Of a stretch of 25,143 bases of DNA, positions 23,842 to 25,143 are shown in pieces (position 1 is the first letter of the stretch; each line of letters starts with the position of its first letter). Location: NCBI GenBank assembly GCA_000436695.1, contig HF992582.1:1-25143 (forward strand), in the 5' to 3' direction. This stretch comes from Prevotella sp. CAG:1185. GTDB taxonomy: Bacteria > Bacteroidota > Bacteroidia > Bacteroidales > Bacteroidaceae. The position numbers were made by a program, and so were the translations under genes. Below the pieces are notes generated by a model. The model did no database searches. It was given only the letters and a program-made list of their open reading frames with translations, and was not told the DNA's origin.

Positions 23842-25143
23842 TCAGCCGTGCTGCGAATACTTTTTGCGGTAGTCTGACGGTGTCATGCCGGTCTTGGCCT
23901 TGAAAGTGCGGCCGAAGTATTTGGGATCGGTGAAACCGACAGAATATGCTATTTCGGAGAACGACTTGCGGCTCTCAACTATCAGCCGCTCAGCTCTTAG
24001 TATGCGCATGTGGCGCACAAAGTCGATGGGCGACATGCCGAAGAGCGACTTCACCTTGCCGTAGAACACGGTGCGGCTCAGGGCCATGGCTTTGGTTATG
24101 TCGTCTATCTTGAGGTCGGGGTCGGATATGCGCGGCTCAAGATACTCCACAAGTCGGCGCGCAAACTCCTTGTCGGCATCGGCTATGCCGGGCGAGTCGG
24201 CTTTATATATAAGATGTCCGTCGCCCGCTGCGTTGAGCTTGCTTACGTATGCCTGCTGAAGCTGGCGGCGCTGGCGTATGATGTTGTCGACACGCGACTT
24301 AAGGTAAGACATGCTGAAAGGCTTGGTTATATAGTCGTCTATGCCCTCGTTGAGTCCTTCTATGCGATAGTTGATGGCAGTTCTTGCCGACAGCACCACT
24401 ATGGGTATGTGGCTTGTTTCGGGGCAGGCCTTTATCTTGCGTATCATGGTCATGCCGTCCATCACGGGCATCATTATGTCTGTGATGATGAAGTCGGGCT
24501 GACGGCTGCTTGCCAGCTGCAGGCCTTCCTCGCCGTTGCGCGCCTCAATGATGTCGTAGCTTGACGAAAGACTGCTTACAAGGAAATAGCGCAGCTCAAC
24601 ATTGTCCTCAACAATGAGCACGGTGATGCGGCCGGAAGAAAAATCAAGGTCGCTTACTGCCGTCTGATTATGCTGCAAATCGTCAAAAACGGCGGTTTCA
24701 TCGGCAGCAGGCACAGTCATATTGGCGTCGTCGGCATCGGCGTCGAGCTTCTTCAGGTCGAGCGACTTGTTAACGAGTTCGAGCATGCGCATTGAGTTTT
24801 TCTTAACCAGCTGAAGATATGTACGTGCCTTTGCCGACAACGGTTCTTCGCTTAACACCTGACCAACGGGGCCGTCGATAAGCGTAAGAGGGGTGCGCAG
24901 CTGATGGGATATGCCCGTGAAGAAGCGTAGCTGACGCTCCTTAAGACGCTTCTCCATGGCTACGTTGCTGCGCAGGCGCCACACATAGAACAGGGCCGAA
25001 ACAATGGCCAAGGCTACAAGAACATAGAGAAGCATGGCCCAGCCGGTTTCCCAAAACGTGGGATGCACATATATCTTAAGTTCGCGGGCGTTGTCGGTCC
25101 ACACTCCGTCTGAGTTGGTGCTTCTAACAACGAGCGTATATTT
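23842..25143 (-). CDS. Hybrid two-component regulator (HTCS), C-terminal part, lacking a HATPase domain
   Basis: The gene runs off the right edge of the window. HTCS proteins sense oligosaccharides in the periplasm and activate polysaccharide-use genes. In the part seen, counting the GTG at 25104 as residue 1, there is the end of a Y_Y_Y domain (YTLVVRSTNSDGVWT, upstream of and across that GTG), a membrane segment (about 21-43) and a HisKA domain (about 50-120, FFTGISHQLRTPLTLI, His67). A REC domain follows (about 160-280, Asp209 in ITDIMMP, Lys261 in TKPF), then an AraC HTH (about 330-415). Between HisKA and REC are only about 38 residues of polar linker, so the roughly 110-residue ATP-binding domain is missing. 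The GTG at 25104 encodes an internal Val, not a start. It lies upstream of the pectinase operon on the same strand, its likely target. Confidence 0.9.
   Translation of the reverse strand, partial: KYTLVVRSTNSDGVWTDNARELKIYVHPTFWETGWAMLLYVLVALAIVSALFYVWRLRSNVAMEKRLKERQLRFFTGISHQLRTPLTLIDGPVGQVLSEEPLSAKARTYLQLVKKNSMRMLELVNKSLDLKKLDADADDANMTVPAADETAVFDDLQHNQTAVSDLDFSSGRITVLIVEDNVELRYFLVSSLSSSYDIIEARNGEEGLQLASSRQPDFIITDIMMPVMDGMTMIRKIKACPETSHIPIVVLSARTAINYRIEGLNEGIDDYITKPFSMSYLKSRVDNIIRQRRQLQQAYVSKLNAAGDGHLIYKADSPGIADADKEFARRLVEYLEPRISDPDLKIDDITKAMALSRTVFYGKVKSLFGMSPIDFVRHMRILRAERLIVESRKSFSEIAYSVGFTDPKYFGRTFKAKTGMTPSDYRKKYSQHG

Noticed and set aside
25102..25104. GTG at 25104 as the start of the HTCS gene
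   Set aside because: The frame stays open to the window edge and the upstream residues complete a Y_Y_Y domain, so this is an internal Val codon of a truncated gene.

Overview
The window looks like a chromosomal segment from a member of the Bacteroidota, most likely Prevotellaceae (Prevotella or a close relative). Three things point there: the gene families (an FtsL-like protein of the Bacteroidetes type, a DUF3109 protein, a hybrid two-component regulator, Bacteroidetes-style secreted pectinases); promoters of the form TTTG, about 19-20 bases, then TAnnTTTG; and the absence of strong Shine-Dalgarno sites. No rRNA, tRNA, CRISPR array or insertion sequence was recognised.

Positions 1-9900 hold the first half of the division and cell wall (dcw) cluster on the minus strand, transcribed right to left: mraZ, rsmH, an ftsL-like gene, ftsI (PBP with PASTA domains), murE (meso-DAP type), mraY, murD and ftsW. 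The genes are packed tightly, with 8-11 bp overlaps around the ftsL-like gene. An operator of three 10-bp tandem repeats carrying GTGG lies upstream of mraZ and fits MraZ autoregulation. A strong intrinsic terminator directly follows ftsW, and murG does not start in the remaining bases, so the usual continuation (murG-murC-ftsQ-ftsA-ftsZ) may be split off.

Positions 10009-12423 are an AT-richer accessory block. It holds a membrane-anchored TPR protein with a C-terminal helix-turn-helix (minus) and, divergently, a small outer-membrane beta-barrel protein (plus), each with a well-matched promoter. An 870-bp non-coding stretch follows. It contains a 22-bp periodic repeat array and ends in the promoter of gpmI (plus). 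After the gpmI terminator comes an unrecognised AT-rich gene (minus) with a recent internal 36-bp duplication. A 565-bp divergent intergenic region with a large nested dyad follows, then ung and a cysteine-rich DUF3109 gene (plus, probably one transcript).

Positions 18180-25143 are a pectin-degradation locus on the minus strand. A hybrid two-component regulator (HTCS, cut by the window edge) is followed by a probable operon of a CE12-type rhamnogalacturonan acetylesterase and a large multidomain CE8 pectinesterase. Both enzymes are secreted and share a C-terminal tail pattern. They would remove acetyl and methyl groups from pectin so that other enzymes can cut the backbone. The HTCS goes from its HisKA dimerisation domain straight to the receiver domain, with no HATPase_c domain. 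A direct repeat overlaps the expected -33 position of the esterase promoter and could be its operator. A second 22-bp periodic array lies between regulator and target operon. The HATPase-less regulator and the paired 22-bp arrays are the most unusual things in the window.
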